Below, piece after piece: positions 1-9,954 of a stretch of 64,000 nt of DNA. The notes under the pieces were generated by a model, which was not told where the DNA came from, ran no database searches, and saw only the letters and a program-made list of their open reading frames with translations. Each line of letters begins with the position of its first letter. Position 1 is the first letter of the stretch. The position numbers and the translations under genes were made by a program. The DNA lies in the NCBI GenBank assembly GCA_003140595.1, contig PLKG01000098.1, positions 54,081 through 118,080 on the forward strand, written 5' to 3'. The DNA is from Acidimicrobiaceae bacterium (lineage in GTDB: Bacteria; Actinomycetota; Acidimicrobiia; Acidimicrobiales; Bog-793).

Positions 1-142
1 TGTAGCGCCACAGATCCTCGTCGACCAATGGAGCTGGGCTCGCGACGAACCTATCGAGCGCGCCTAGGCGCCGCTCAACGAGCCACTCCGGGCCACCGAG
101 GGACCGCGCGACTCGGGCGGTGTACGAGACGGGTAATTGCAT
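1..142 (-). CDS. sufD: SufD-like Fe-S cluster assembly protein, N-terminal part (runs off window start)
   Basis: Reverse complement of 140-142 is ATG; translation MQLPVSYTARVARSLGGPEWLVERRLGALDRFVASPAPLVDEDLWRY resembles SufD N-termini; downstream of sufB on the same strand. Partial, so absent from the ORF track. Confidence 0.7.
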   Translation of the reverse strand, partial: MQLPVSYTARVARSLGGPEWLVERRLGALDRFVASPAPLVDEDLWRY

Positions 143-174
143 TGTGATCAGCGCAGCAGGTTAGCGGACAACCG

Positions 175-555
175 TCACCGGGTGGGCGGTGAACCCTTGC
201 GCTTGAACCAGCCACGCGGACCGAATCCGCCACCCGAGCCGGAGTGCCGCTCCTCCTTACGCTCTCGTTTGCGCGCTTCGTCGATCGCGTCGGGCGCGAT
301 CGCAGAGACGATCTCTTCCGCGTTCTCGAGCAGGTCGGCGGCGTCCGCTGCCGGCACGTCGGACGGCTCTGACTCGAGAGCTGGTTCTACCAGCTTGCCG
401 TGAGTCCAACCGGCGTCGGCAAGACGCCGCTCGTAGACCGGGCATCCGTCCGGGCACCTCCACGGCGCGTCAGGTGCCATGTCGAGCACGCAGAACCTCG
501 CGACCTCTCCACTCGCATAGGTTCGGCTCTGGTAGTGACGACAATCCTCCCGCAT
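175..555 (-). CDS. Small Cys-rich protein of unknown function inside the suf operon
   Basis: Internal start MREDCRHYQSRTYASGEVARFCVLDMAPDAPWRCPDGCPVYERR; C-x-H / C / C-x3-C pattern; between sufB and sufD on the same strand. Confidence 0.6.
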   Translation of the reverse strand: MREDCRHYQSRTYASGEVARFCVLDMAPDAPWRCPDGCPVYERRLADAGWTHGKLVEPALESEPSDVPAADAADLLENAEEIVSAIAPDAIDEARKRERKEERHSGSGGGFGPRGWFKRKGSPPTR

Positions 556-632
556 CGGCATGGGGATGGACGTTACCCCGCGACAACCGGTGGAACCTGG
601 GCAGGCCTGCGCAGCGCTTGGTGCACGAGACC

Positions 633-2033
633 TCAGCCGACCGAGCCGTCCATCTGGAGCTCGATCAGACGGCTCCACTCGACCGCGTACTCCATCGGCA
701 GTGTCCGCGTGATCGGCTCGATGAAACCGTTCACGATCATGCCCATCGCCTGGGTATCGCTCAGGCCGCGACTCATCAGGTAGAAGAGCTGATCGTCACC
801 GATCTTGGACACGGTCGCCTCGTGACCGATCTCGGCGTCACGCTCGCAGACTTCCATGTACGGCTTGGTCTCGGAGACCGAGTCCTCGTCCAGGATCAGA
901 GCGTCGCAACGAACGAACGACTTCGCCCTCCTCGCGCCCTCGTCCACGTGCACCTTGCCCCGGTAGGTGGCATGGCCACCGCCCTTCGAGATCGATTTCG
1001 AGACGATCGTCGAACTGGTCTCGGGAGCGCAGTGGAACATCTTCGCCCCTGTGTCGAGGATCTGACCCGCCCCCGCGTAAGCCACGGAGAGAACCTCACC
1101 CGAGGCCTTCGGACCCATCAGATACACCGATGGGTACTTCATCGTGAGCCGTGAGCCGATGTTCCCGTCGATCCACTCGACGTGGGCCTCGGCTTCGGCT
1201 CGAGCCCGCTTTGTGACCAGGTTGTAGACGTTTGTGGACCAGTTCTGGATCGTGGTGTAGGTGATCCGGCTGCCGGGCAGGGCAACAAGCTCGACAACGG
1301 CCGAGTGAAGCGAGTCCGACGAGTAGACCGGTGCCGAACAGCCTTCGACGTAGTGCACCTGGGCGCCCTCGTCCGCGATTATCAGCGTTCGCTCGAACTG
1401 ACCCATGTTCTCGGCGTTGATCCGGAAGTACGCCTGAAGGGGCATGTCCACGGTCACACCGGGCGGGACATAGATGAAAGACCCTCCCGACCATACAGCC
1501 GAGTTCAGAGCTGCAAACTTGTTGTCGCCAGGCGGGATGATCTTGCCGAACCACTTGCGAACTATCTCGGGGTGCTCGCGAACCGCTGTGTCCATGTCGG
1601 TGAAGAGCACGCCAAGGCGTGCCAGGTCCTCACGATTTCGGTGGTACACGACCTCGGACTCGTACTGGGCGGTCACTCCGGCCAAGTACTTGCGCTCTGC
1701 TTGCGGGATACCGAGCCTGTCCCAGGTGTTCTTGACAGACTCGGGCAGCTGGTCCCAGTCGCTGACCTGCGCGTCGGTTGGCTTGATGTAGTAGTAGATG
1801 TCGTCAAAGTCCAGGTCGGGCATCTTCTCGGCGAACCAGCGCACCATCGGCTTGCGCTCGAAGCGGCGCAGCGACGACAACCTGAAGTCGAGCATCCAGC
1901 TCGGCTCGCCCTTCATGGCAGACATCTCCCGGACGATCGCTTCGGACAGCCCCTTGCGCGGTTTGAAGACGTAATCCTCGACGTCACTCCAGCCGAGCTG
2001 GTACTTGCCTAGATCGAGCTCCGTGATGGCCAT
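633..2033 (-). CDS. sufB: Fe-S cluster assembly protein SufB
   Basis: Full-length SufB-type sequence (NKFAALNSAVWSGGSFIYVPPGV, GKVHVDEGARRAKSFVRCDALILDEDS, ...GLSDTQAMGMIVNGFIEPI). Confidence 0.95.
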   Translation of the reverse strand: MAITELDLGKYQLGWSDVEDYVFKPRKGLSEAIVREMSAMKGEPSWMLDFRLSSLRRFERKPMVRWFAEKMPDLDFDDIYYYIKPTDAQVSDWDQLPESVKNTWDRLGIPQAERKYLAGVTAQYESEVVYHRNREDLARLGVLFTDMDTAVREHPEIVRKWFGKIIPPGDNKFAALNSAVWSGGSFIYVPPGVTVDMPLQAYFRINAENMGQFERTLIIADEGAQVHYVEGCSAPVYSSDSLHSAVVELVALPGSRITYTTIQNWSTNVYNLVTKRARAEAEAHVEWIDGNIGSRLTMKYPSVYLMGPKASGEVLSVAYAGAGQILDTGAKMFHCAPETSSTIVSKSISKGGGHATYRGKVHVDEGARRAKSFVRCDALILDEDSVSETKPYMEVCERDAEIGHEATVSKIGDDQLFYLMSRGLSDTQAMGMIVNGFIEPITRTLPMEYAVEWSRLIELQMDGSVG

Positions 2034-2154
2034 CAGGCGTTCCTCCCCGGGAGTTTCTCCTACGCACATAGTAACAACTCCGGACCAGCGCGCCCACCCG
2101 CCGGGCGGCAGCGTCTAGGACCGGCTGTCGCTTCGCGAAGTCAGACCGGCGACC

Positions 2155-3189
2155 TCAGCCCTCGGCCGGCGTGAGCTCGACGTTGTAGGGCTGCGAGATC
2201 CCGCTCGGGAGCTCTGCCGCAAGCCCGTTGACGGTGATGCCGATGAAGCGCGGCGCGCCGAGGATGACGACAAGCGCGCCCGAGGCCGCATAGGTCGCTG
2301 ACTGGCCGGCGTCCAGCGTCTGGGCAAACAGCCACGGCCCTGCGCGCGTGTGCTCGATCCCCACCCAGCAGGCGCCGGTGGAAGCTTGGAACGCCAAGGT
2401 GTAGGTGCCCGACGGCACGCTGAAAGCGATGTTGGAGGGAGACACGGAGGTCGGTTTGAGCGACGTCGGGAGCGTCGTGGTCGTGAAAGTTGTCGTGGTG
2501 GTCCGTCCACCACCTCCGCGACGAGTAGTTGTCGTCGTGAGCTTGCCGCCCGATCCGCCTCCACCGCTCAGGGAGATCACGGCGGCCACCACCGCCACAA
2601 CTGCTACGGCCGCTGCGGTACCGGTCGCGGCCCGCCGGACCATAACCTGGCGATGACGATCGGCTGGCGACCTGTAGGCGTCGCTCCGGGCACGAGCCTC
2701 TGCTGTTCCTGGCACACGCGGGCGGGCATGGCTGCCACGTGCACCGGCGGTGGTACCGGGCCCTGTATCCGACAAGTCGGCTTCCTGGTCGACGCCGTCC
2801 TGGTGGTCCGCCACCGGCCCGTGACCCGGCATCCGGTTCGGTGCCGAGAGGCGGAGCTTGGGCTCACCCGCCGGCGGCAGCCGCGAGGAGGCCAGCTGGC
2901 CCTTGCCGGGCAGACGGACAGCGCTTCGGGCCGCGGGGGCCTCACCACCGGTCTCGTCGATGCGCCTGCCCACATGCGGCCGCCCGGTCTCCTCGTGGGG
3001 AAGGATGCGGAACCCGGTGGACTCAGTGCGCTTTGAGACCTCTCCGAGCACGCCGAGCGCGCGCTCGTATGTCTCGACTGACTTTGTGGCGGACCTGGCC
3101 GAGGTGACGCGGGCCCAGACGATCGCGGTCACGACTAGCACCGCGAGGACGACGACGACGATTGCCGCTATCACGGCCACCAACTCCAC
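2155..3189 (-). CDS. Membrane-anchored protein with a RodZ C-terminal/DUF4115-like domain
   Basis: N-terminal TM segment, low-complexity Thr linker, C-terminal VPSGTYTLAFQASTGACWVGIEHTRAG...LDAGQSATYAASGALVVILGAP like DUF4115. Confidence 0.5.
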   Translation of the reverse strand: MELVAVIAAIVVVVLAVLVVTAIVWARVTSARSATKSVETYERALGVLGEVSKRTESTGFRILPHEETGRPHVGRRIDETGGEAPAARSAVRLPGKGQLASSRLPPAGEPKLRLSAPNRMPGHGPVADHQDGVDQEADLSDTGPGTTAGARGSHARPRVPGTAEARARSDAYRSPADRHRQVMVRRAATGTAAAVAVVAVVAAVISLSGGGGSGGKLTTTTTRRGGGGRTTTTTFTTTTLPTSLKPTSVSPSNIAFSVPSGTYTLAFQASTGACWVGIEHTRAGPWLFAQTLDAGQSATYAASGALVVILGAPRFIGITVNGLAAELPSGISQPYNVELTPAEG

Positions 3190-3264
3190 AACTGGCTGCG
3201 CACGCTCCCATTCAAGCCGAATGCCGAGACTCGGGCATCGCGCCCGCCTGAGGAGTAGATGCGG

Positions 3265-3897
3265 TCAGGCTCTCAGGCCGTGGCGCGGACGGAGGTAGTC
3301 CGGGATCTCCGAGAGCCGCGGGTTCGCGCGGTCACGAGCAGACACGACCGGGTCGCTGACAGCCCAGTCCGCGCCGAGATCAGGGTCGTCCCACGCGACA
3401 CCGAGCTCGTCGGCAGGGTTGTAGTAGGAGTCGACAAGGTAAGTGAGCGTCAGATCGGTGACCGCAGCAAATCCGTGGCTCACCCCAGGCGGGATGAACA
3501 ATCCACGGTCGTCGTGCTCGCCGATCTCGAGGATCTCGGTCGCGCCCTCCGTCGGCGAGCCCAGACGAAGGTCATGAAGCACGACGCGGGCGCGGCCTCT
3601 GGTCACGTACCAGTAGTCAGACTGGTGGAAGTGGTAGTGAAGACCGACGAGCGCGCCCTGCTGACGGTCCGACCTGTTGCCTTGGAGCATTTCGCGCCCG
3701 AGGGGGAACCAGCTCCTGCGGTAGGTCTCGATGAACCGTCCACGGCTATCGCCGTAGACGTCCGGGGTCACGATCATGACGTCCGCGATCGCGCTGGACG
3801 CATCGACTCTCGGCAACGGTCGCCCTCCTTCAATCGATTCTGAGGCTCCCTGTTTAAGGGCCTCCGGAAGGCTAGTGCTGCGCGGCAACAAGACCAA
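3265..3897 (-). CDS. dTDP-4-dehydrorhamnose 3,5-epimerase-like cupin
   Basis: DVYGDSRGRFIETYRRSWFP, QGNRSDRQQGALVGLHYH, FIPPGVSHGFAAVTDLTLTYLVDSYYNPADELGVAWDDPDLG. Confidence 0.85.
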   Translation of the reverse strand: MVLLPRSTSLPEALKQGASESIEGGRPLPRVDASSAIADVMIVTPDVYGDSRGRFIETYRRSWFPLGREMLQGNRSDRQQGALVGLHYHFHQSDYWYVTRGRARVVLHDLRLGSPTEGATEILEIGEHDDRGLFIPPGVSHGFAAVTDLTLTYLVDSYYNPADELGVAWDDPDLGADWAVSDPVVSARDRANPRLSEIPDYLRPRHGLRA

Positions 3898-3967
3898 GAA
3901 GCTCTAGGAAACCCAAAGACCTAGGAGGACCGGTCCTGGCTCCTCCGGGAACGAGTCTGCGACCTCG

Positions 3968-4399
3968 TCATCCTTCTGGCAGTTCTCGCGGCGTCCTTGT
4001 GGAAAAGGCGAGCTGCCAGTCGTTCTCACTTTCTCCGTCGATGGTGAGGCGCCAGGTGAAGCGCGTGTTGTAGGGGAGGGGGAGCGGGCTGAAATTGACC
4101 GCTACGGCCACGTCGACCGGGCTTCCTTCCGGGACGCCCTCGGGCCGCCCCACCTCGAAATCACCGCGCACCTCAATCGGCTGGGGACCGTCGGCGCCTT
4201 CGACAATGACCGAGCGCCCGTCCTCGTCCATCAAGAAAAGCTCCCAGTGGTGAGCACGCGTTGCCTCGTGCCATCCCACGTCAACTTTGATCGCTATCGC
4301 GGACGGCATCGGATCCGGTCCGATCAGGCTCCAGCCTCCGCCGAGGATGAACAACTTCCCATCCGCCACCTGCGCCGCGTCACAGAGCATCATCGTCAC
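3968..4399 (-). CDS. Conserved hypothetical protein (DUF6941-like)
   Basis: MMLCDAAQVADGKLFILGGGWSLIGPDPMPSAIAIKVDVGWHEA...; coding-like composition. Confidence 0.55.
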   Translation of the reverse strand: MTMMLCDAAQVADGKLFILGGGWSLIGPDPMPSAIAIKVDVGWHEATRAHHWELFLMDEDGRSVIVEGADGPQPIEVRGDFEVGRPEGVPEGSPVDVAVAVNFSPLPLPYNTRFTWRLTIDGESENDWQLAFSTRTPRELPEG

Positions 4400-4466
4400 T
4401 CTCACGACGCAACGGTAGCCCCGCACGGTACGGACGCACCGGCAAACTTTGAGTACCGTCGTCGGG

Positions 4467-5138
4467 ATGGGCGAGCTCGGACTGCGCAACGACCTCTATC
4501 GGCGGCCGCTCGCAACCGCCCTCGAACGCCTCGGCCTCGAAGCCGGATGGCGCTGTGTGGATGTGGGTGCAGGCGCCGGCGACGTCTCTGTGGCTTTCGC
4601 GGAGCTCGTCGGGCGGGGTGGGCGCGTCTACGCGGTCGACAGTGATCCCCGCGCGCGCGACGAGGTCGCCGCCGCGGCGGCGGCCACCGGAGGGGCACAG
4701 GTCATCAGCATCACCCAGGCCGGCGAAGACCTGGCTCTGCCGGAGAGCGTCGATCTTGCGTACTGCCGCTTCTTGTTGATGCACGTGCTCGAGCCCCGCG
4801 TGGTCCTCGAGCGGATGGTCGCCTCACTCAGGATCGGCGGTTATCTCCTCGCACAGGAGCCCATCACCTCGGCAGGACGGATCGACGGTGTGGCGATGTC
4901 GATGCCCGGGGCGCGGCACCAAGACGTAGGGGCCCTTCTCCCGAGGATGGTCCGCGAGGCCGGCCTCGAGCTCGTCGATGCCTGGGCCGAGGCTCCCGCA
5001 GGCGCCGGGCCGGGGCCTGTGGCGACCTACCTCGAAGAGCTCACCGAAGTTGAGCCGGGGGACGCTTCGGTGGTGCTACCGCCGCTCGTCACCGTCATCG
5101 GCCGTCGCCTCGCAACAGAAACCGCCTCCGCGCGCTAA
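4467..5138 (+). CDS. SAM-dependent methyltransferase
   Basis: VDVGAGAGDVSVAFAELVGRGGRVYAVDSD Rossmann motif. Confidence 0.8.
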   Translation: MGELGLRNDLYRRPLATALERLGLEAGWRCVDVGAGAGDVSVAFAELVGRGGRVYAVDSDPRARDEVAAAAAATGGAQVISITQAGEDLALPESVDLAYCRFLLMHVLEPRVVLERMVASLRIGGYLLAQEPITSAGRIDGVAMSMPGARHQDVGALLPRMVREAGLELVDAWAEAPAGAGPGPVATYLEELTEVEPGDASVVLPPLVTVIGRRLATETASAR

Positions 5139-5198
5139 CCGACGCGGTACCGACACCTCGCGGCTCTCGTGGCGGGGGACGCCTGCTTTCGAGCCGGT

Positions 5199-5588
5199 TC
5201 AGCCGACGAAGGATTCAACTTGTCTGACGAGCTTGTCCTCAATCTCGAGGTTCCATGCCGTCTCAGCCACGTCAACAAATAGGAACAGGTCAGATAGAAG
5301 CAAAGTCTCGAGGGCTGCGGTCGCGAGGTGCTGGAGCCATTTCCCGATGCCGATGCGCACAAGGCAGTCGTCAGCCGAGCCGGAAACGGTGATGGTCAAC
5401 GCGCGGTCGGCGTCTATCACCGACGCCAGGAACCTGCCCTTCTTGGCCTGGAGGACGACACCGTGGTCACTCGGTGCCGATCGTTGCACAGTGAAGCCAT
5501 CGGAGGTCAGGTAGCCCTCGATCTTCGATTCCAGGTCTGGCAAGTCGACATGCTTGCCCTGGAACTGCATGACCTTCTCACCTATCAC
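5199..5588 (-). CDS. Hypothetical protein
   Basis: 129-aa ORF with coding-like composition; no family recognised. Confidence 0.45.
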   Translation of the reverse strand: MIGEKVMQFQGKHVDLPDLESKIEGYLTSDGFTVQRSAPSDHGVVLQAKKGRFLASVIDADRALTITVSGSADDCLVRIGIGKWLQHLATAALETLLLSDLFLFVDVAETAWNLEIEDKLVRQVESFVG

Positions 5589-5697
5589 CTGGGCTCATGC
5601 TCCTCTCGGGTTTCGAAACGGGCTCCGCCGCCGCCGGAACGGCCGCCTGGAGCACGCTACAGGCGTGGGCCGGAGCGCGACGGCCGCTTCGACAGGA

Positions 5698-6537
5698 TCA
5701 CTTCAAAAGGCGCGACAAACGCCTGTCCGCGAGAAGGCGGCCCTTGGTCTGACAGCGCTTGCAGTAGACGACCTCGTGCGACTCGTAGGAGACCCTGAGC
5801 AAGGGCTCACCGCAGACCGGACAGGGCCGGCCGGCGCGATTGTGCACTGCGAAGCCGGTGCCGAGCTTGGGCTCAGACAGGCCCCCCGTACGCAGGCGCT
5901 CGGAGGCGATCGCGTCGGAGATGACAGACCGGACGACGGCGACCAAACGCCGACGATCCGACTCGTTCAGCGAACTGAGGGACGAGAAGGGCGACAAACC
6001 GGCGCGGTTCAGCGCGTCGTCCGCGTAGCCGCGGCCTACTCCGGCCACGAACCTCTGATCCCGCAGGAGGGTGTGAAGATGCCGGGGATCCTGGCTCGTG
6101 AGCAGCCGGTCCTCGAACGCCTTGTCCGACGGCTCGGGGCCTAGGCCCTCCAGTGGACCCCCGTCGCCGGTGGCCAGCACCCACCAACCAGCTTTGCGCT
6201 CGTGGCCATGCTCGCGCAGCAGCACACCGGCGCCGTTCCCGAAAACGAGACGAACGACGGCACCTCTCGGCTTGGTGTGCTTCGGGGGTACCTCGATGTC
6301 CAGGCGACCAGCTTGCGACAGATGTACGAGAACGCGCCGACCGGACGAAAGGCTCACGACCAGGTACTTGCCTCTGCGTCCCACCCTGAGGACCTTCTCG
6401 CCCTCGAGGCCCTGTCCCGGCGGAAGAACCGTCTTCAGCCCGGAAAAGCCCAGCAGCTCGACTGCAGCGATGGTTGCTCCGGCGACAGCACAATCGAGAC
6501 GCTCGGCAAGCGCCTGCATCTGGGGTAGCTCAGGCAT
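5698..6537 (-). CDS. Fpg/Nei family DNA glycosylase
   Basis: N-terminus MPELPQMQ, H2TH region GVGRGYADDALNRAGLSP, C-terminal zinc finger CPVCGEPLLRVSYESHEVVYCKRCQTKGRLLADRRLSRLL. Confidence 0.88.
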   Translation of the reverse strand: MPELPQMQALAERLDCAVAGATIAAVELLGFSGLKTVLPPGQGLEGEKVLRVGRRGKYLVVSLSSGRRVLVHLSQAGRLDIEVPPKHTKPRGAVVRLVFGNGAGVLLREHGHERKAGWWVLATGDGGPLEGLGPEPSDKAFEDRLLTSQDPRHLHTLLRDQRFVAGVGRGYADDALNRAGLSPFSSLSSLNESDRRRLVAVVRSVISDAIASERLRTGGLSEPKLGTGFAVHNRAGRPCPVCGEPLLRVSYESHEVVYCKRCQTKGRLLADRRLSRLLK

Positions 6538-6580
6538 CTCGGGCAGTCCGGGCCAACATGTCGCGCTAACCAAGCTCCGC

Positions 6581-7570
6581 TCAGGGCCCAGCCGGCTCAG
6601 AGCGCTGAAGGCCCGCACGTCGGCCCCGCGAGACGAGCTTGAATGCCATCTTGCGACTGGCCTCGTCGATCATCTCTGCCCCGAACATCACGGCACCCTT
6701 GCGCTCGTCGTCACCGGCGCGTTCGTAGGCGTCCAGCATCGCCCACGCACGGTCGAATTGCTCCTGGGCCGGCGAGAACACCTCGTTCAAGATCGCGACC
6801 TGGTCAGGATGGACCGCCCACTTCCCGTCGTATCCGAGGGCGTGCGCCCTGCTGCAGTAGTCGCGGAAGAGCCCCAGATCGCGGATCTTGAGGAACGGGC
6901 CGTCGATGACCTGAATTCCGTTCGCCCGTCCGGCAATCAAGATCTTGCTGAAGACGTAGTGGAAATGGTCGCCCGGGTACTGGTCGATCTGGACCCCGCC
7001 GGTCAACACGGGCATCTCGATCGAAGCGGCGAAATCTGCCGGGCCGAAGACGACTGCCTCGAGCCTCGCTGAGGCGGAGCAGATCGCCTCGACGTTGAGG
7101 AGCCCGCGAGCGGTCTCGATCTGCACCTCGATACCTATGTGGCCTGTGGGGAGCCCGCTGTTGAGCTCTACTTGGGTGAGGAGGAGGTCAAGGGCCACGA
7201 CCTCGGCCGCCGCTTGCGTCTTGGGCAACATGACCTCGTCGAGACGATCGCCAGCTCCGCTGACCACTTCGATTGCGTCGCCGTAGGTCCAAGGTGTGTC
7301 CCATCCGTTCAGGCGCACGCACAGGACGCGGTCGTCCCACGAGAGGTCGCGGATCGCACCGACGACACTTGACCTCGCGGTCTCCTTCTCGGCCGGCACG
7401 ACGGAATCCTCCAGGTCGAAAAGGATCATGTCAGCCGGCACGCCGGGAGCCTTCTCGAGAAACCGGTGGCTCGATCCCGGCACGGATAGGCACGACCGGC
7501 GGGGTAGGTCGCGGGAACGCTCGGACACGACCTCGATCGTACGACGGCGCCCTGGGCGCGGCCGCGGCAA
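6581..7570 (-). CDS. HpcH/HpaI aldolase / citrate lyase beta-like (CitE-like, malyl-CoA lyase-like) protein
   Basis: SCLSVPGSSHRFLEKAPGVPADMILFDLEDSVVPAEKETAR; GIEVQIETARGLLNVEAI. Confidence 0.85.
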   Translation of the reverse strand: MPRPRPGRRRTIEVVSERSRDLPRRSCLSVPGSSHRFLEKAPGVPADMILFDLEDSVVPAEKETARSSVVGAIRDLSWDDRVLCVRLNGWDTPWTYGDAIEVVSGAGDRLDEVMLPKTQAAAEVVALDLLLTQVELNSGLPTGHIGIEVQIETARGLLNVEAICSASARLEAVVFGPADFAASIEMPVLTGGVQIDQYPGDHFHYVFSKILIAGRANGIQVIDGPFLKIRDLGLFRDYCSRAHALGYDGKWAVHPDQVAILNEVFSPAQEQFDRAWAMLDAYERAGDDERKGAVMFGAEMIDEASRKMAFKLVSRGRRAGLQRSEPAGP

Positions 7571-7759
7571 CGCCTAGGGTCGCATCGTGAGCGCTCGTGC
7601 CTCGGCGACAAGGGCTCCGGCGGCAGGACCGGTGCGGCGGCGACGCGGGCCGCGATTGACTTCGGCCCGTGCTAGTGGTCCACGAGCCCGCTCAGGGGGC
7701 GGTCCGCCGCCAAGCCGAGCACAAGGTAGCGCTCCACGACCTCGGCGGTCGTACGACGG

Positions 7760-8443
7760 TCACCTAAGACGGGAGCGGAGGAATTCAGTGGTTCGCTGCC
7801 AGGCAAGAGCCGACGCTTCGGCGTCATAGACCTCCGGGCGCGTGTCGTTGAAGAAAGCATGGTCGCACTCGGGGTAGATATGGATACTCACGTCGTCGTT
7901 GCCTGCCTTCCGCAAGGTGCGCACGAGCGCTCTGGCCATCTCGGGGCTCGCCGATTCATCCCTTCCGGCGAAGTGACCGAGGACTGCGCCGCTCAGTGCC
8001 GAATAGTCCGGCTGAGCACCCTGCCAGGGCACCACACCGTAAAACGGCACGACAGCCCTCACCTTGTCGGGACGCTGCGAAGCGAGCATCAGAGCCAGCC
8101 CTCCGCCCATGCAGAATCCGACAACGCCTACTCCACCACCGCTCGATCGCGCCGCGACCTCGTCGACGGCACCGCCCATGTCCCTCATCGCCCGGTCCAG
8201 CTCAAGCGCCATCATCAGCTTTGCCGCCTCGTCTGGCTCGGTGACATTGGTCCCGTGGTACAAGTCAGGCGCGAGTGCCACGAAACCTTCGGCCGCGAAG
8301 CGATCACAGACGTCCTTGATGTGGTCAACCAACCCCCACCATTCCTGGATCACGACGACACCCGGTCCGCCCCCGCTGGCGGGCAAGGCCAGGTACCCGA
8401 CATCAGTCGAACCATCGCTTGGAAACTCGATCACCGATCCCAT
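7760..8443 (-). CDS. Dienelactone hydrolase family protein
   Basis: GVVVIQEWWGLVDHIKDVCDRFAAEGFVALAPDLYHG; GVVGFCMGGGLAL; YPECDHAFFNDTRPEVY. Confidence 0.9.
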   Translation of the reverse strand: MGSVIEFPSDGSTDVGYLALPASGGGPGVVVIQEWWGLVDHIKDVCDRFAAEGFVALAPDLYHGTNVTEPDEAAKLMMALELDRAMRDMGGAVDEVAARSSGGGVGVVGFCMGGGLALMLASQRPDKVRAVVPFYGVVPWQGAQPDYSALSGAVLGHFAGRDESASPEMARALVRTLRKAGNDDVSIHIYPECDHAFFNDTRPEVYDAEASALAWQRTTEFLRSRLR

Positions 8444-8511
8444 CCCAGCGAAGCTACTCGCCGTCGGCGGCCGGTTCAGGCATCAGCCCGAGAGCGCGAG
8501 GATGGGCCCCC

Positions 8512-9801
8512 ATGTCCGCCGGTCGTCTCCCAGGGACCTTTCGTGTCCTGCTCGCGGCAAGTTTCGTGTCGTCGATCGGCAGCGGTCTTACTCTCCCGTT
8601 TCTCGTCATATATCTGCACCAGGTTCGACACATCCCGCTCGGGATCTCGGGTGTGCTGATCGGCGGCGTCGCGGTCCTCGCTCTTCCCGTAAGTCCGGTG
8701 GCCGGTGCCCTTGTCGACCACGTCGGTGCCCGCCAGGTGGTGCTTGTAACCATGGTCGTGCAAGGGCTCGGCACCGCCGGTCTCGCAACCGTTCACAGCA
8801 CCCTGACCGCGCTGCCCGCCCTGTTCGTCTTCGGGCTGGGCCAGGCCGCCGCGTGGCCCACGTGGAACGCTCTGTTGGGAGTGATGGTCGACGACGACAA
8901 GCTCAGCGGCTTGGCCTTCGCCCGGAACTTCCAACTCCTGAACCTGGGTCTCGGCATAGGCGCGATCGTCGGCGGGCTCATCGTGCACGTCCGCGAGCCG
9001 GGAACCTTCGTATCGGTGTATCTCGCCGACGGGGCGTCGAACCTGGTGGTCGTCACCGCACTCGCGGTGCTGCCTCGAAGGGCATTTGGCGCTGCGCGCC
9101 ATGTCGGTGCCGCATTGGCAAACGAGGGCGGCACCGAAAGCTGCGCGCACGACCGACCCCGCTCGGGTGGGTACCGAGCCGTGCTGGGCGACGGCGTGTT
9201 CCGCCGGTACCTCGTCGCGACCACCGTTCTCATGGTCGCCGGCTACGCCGCTCTCAACACCGGCTTTGTCGCCTTCGCCACTTCGGTGGCCAAGGCTGGC
9301 CCCGGCACGATCGCGGCCGCGTTCGCGGCCAACACGGCGTTCATCGTCCTTGCACAGCCGCTGGGGCTGCGAATCGTCAGCCGGACGAGGCGTACGACCG
9401 CCCTCAAGATGGTCGCGGGCGCGTTCGCCGCCTGCTGGGTCGTGCTCGCGTCAGCGGGTCTGGCACCTGGGTCCTACGCCGCGCGGGCGCTTGTCATCGC
9501 GACTCTGGTCGTGTTTGCTGCGGGCGAGGTGCTCCTCAGCCCTGTAAGCGGCCCTCTCGTGAACGACCTTGCCCCCCCGGGGCTACGCGGAAGGTACTTT
9601 GCCGCGTCTGCAATGTGCGTCACGGTTGCCAACATCTTGAGCCCGGCAATCTCAGGAGCGGCCGTCGGCGGCGGCCTTGGTATTTTGCTGCTTGGCTTCT
9701 TCGTCGCCTGTTGCGGAGTAGCCGCCCTAGCTGCGGAGTGGTTAGGCCAAGCTCTCACGCCAGCTCAGGACAATGCCCGCGGACACCGGTCGCCGGTCTG
9801 A
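8512..9801 (+). CDS. MFS transporter
   Basis: Multiple hydrophobic segments; PFLVIYLHQVRHIPLGISGVLIGGVAVLALPVSPVAGALVDHVGARQVV. Confidence 0.85.
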   Translation: MSAGRLPGTFRVLLAASFVSSIGSGLTLPFLVIYLHQVRHIPLGISGVLIGGVAVLALPVSPVAGALVDHVGARQVVLVTMVVQGLGTAGLATVHSTLTALPALFVFGLGQAAAWPTWNALLGVMVDDDKLSGLAFARNFQLLNLGLGIGAIVGGLIVHVREPGTFVSVYLADGASNLVVVTALAVLPRRAFGAARHVGAALANEGGTESCAHDRPRSGGYRAVLGDGVFRRYLVATTVLMVAGYAALNTGFVAFATSVAKAGPGTIAAAFAANTAFIVLAQPLGLRIVSRTRRTTALKMVAGAFAACWVVLASAGLAPGSYAARALVIATLVVFAAGEVLLSPVSGPLVNDLAPPGLRGRYFAASAMCVTVANILSPAISGAAVGGGLGILLLGFFVACCGVAALAAEWLGQALTPAQDNARGHRSPV

Positions 9802-9954
9802 GGTCCTCGGGACCAACCCGACGACCCCCGCAAATTCGTCACCCCGCCCGAACGACGAGCTCGGGCGACGGCGGGCAGATGGCTCGACCTAGGGCTTGGA
9901 CGGGGATGTCCGGGCCTGACGGGCCGACCACGAGATCGAACGAACCCGGTTAGA

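Noticed and set aside
8064-9953. 629-aa plus-strand ORF
   Set aside because: Out-of-frame reading across the dienelactone hydrolase and MFS genes; low-complexity Arg-rich translation.
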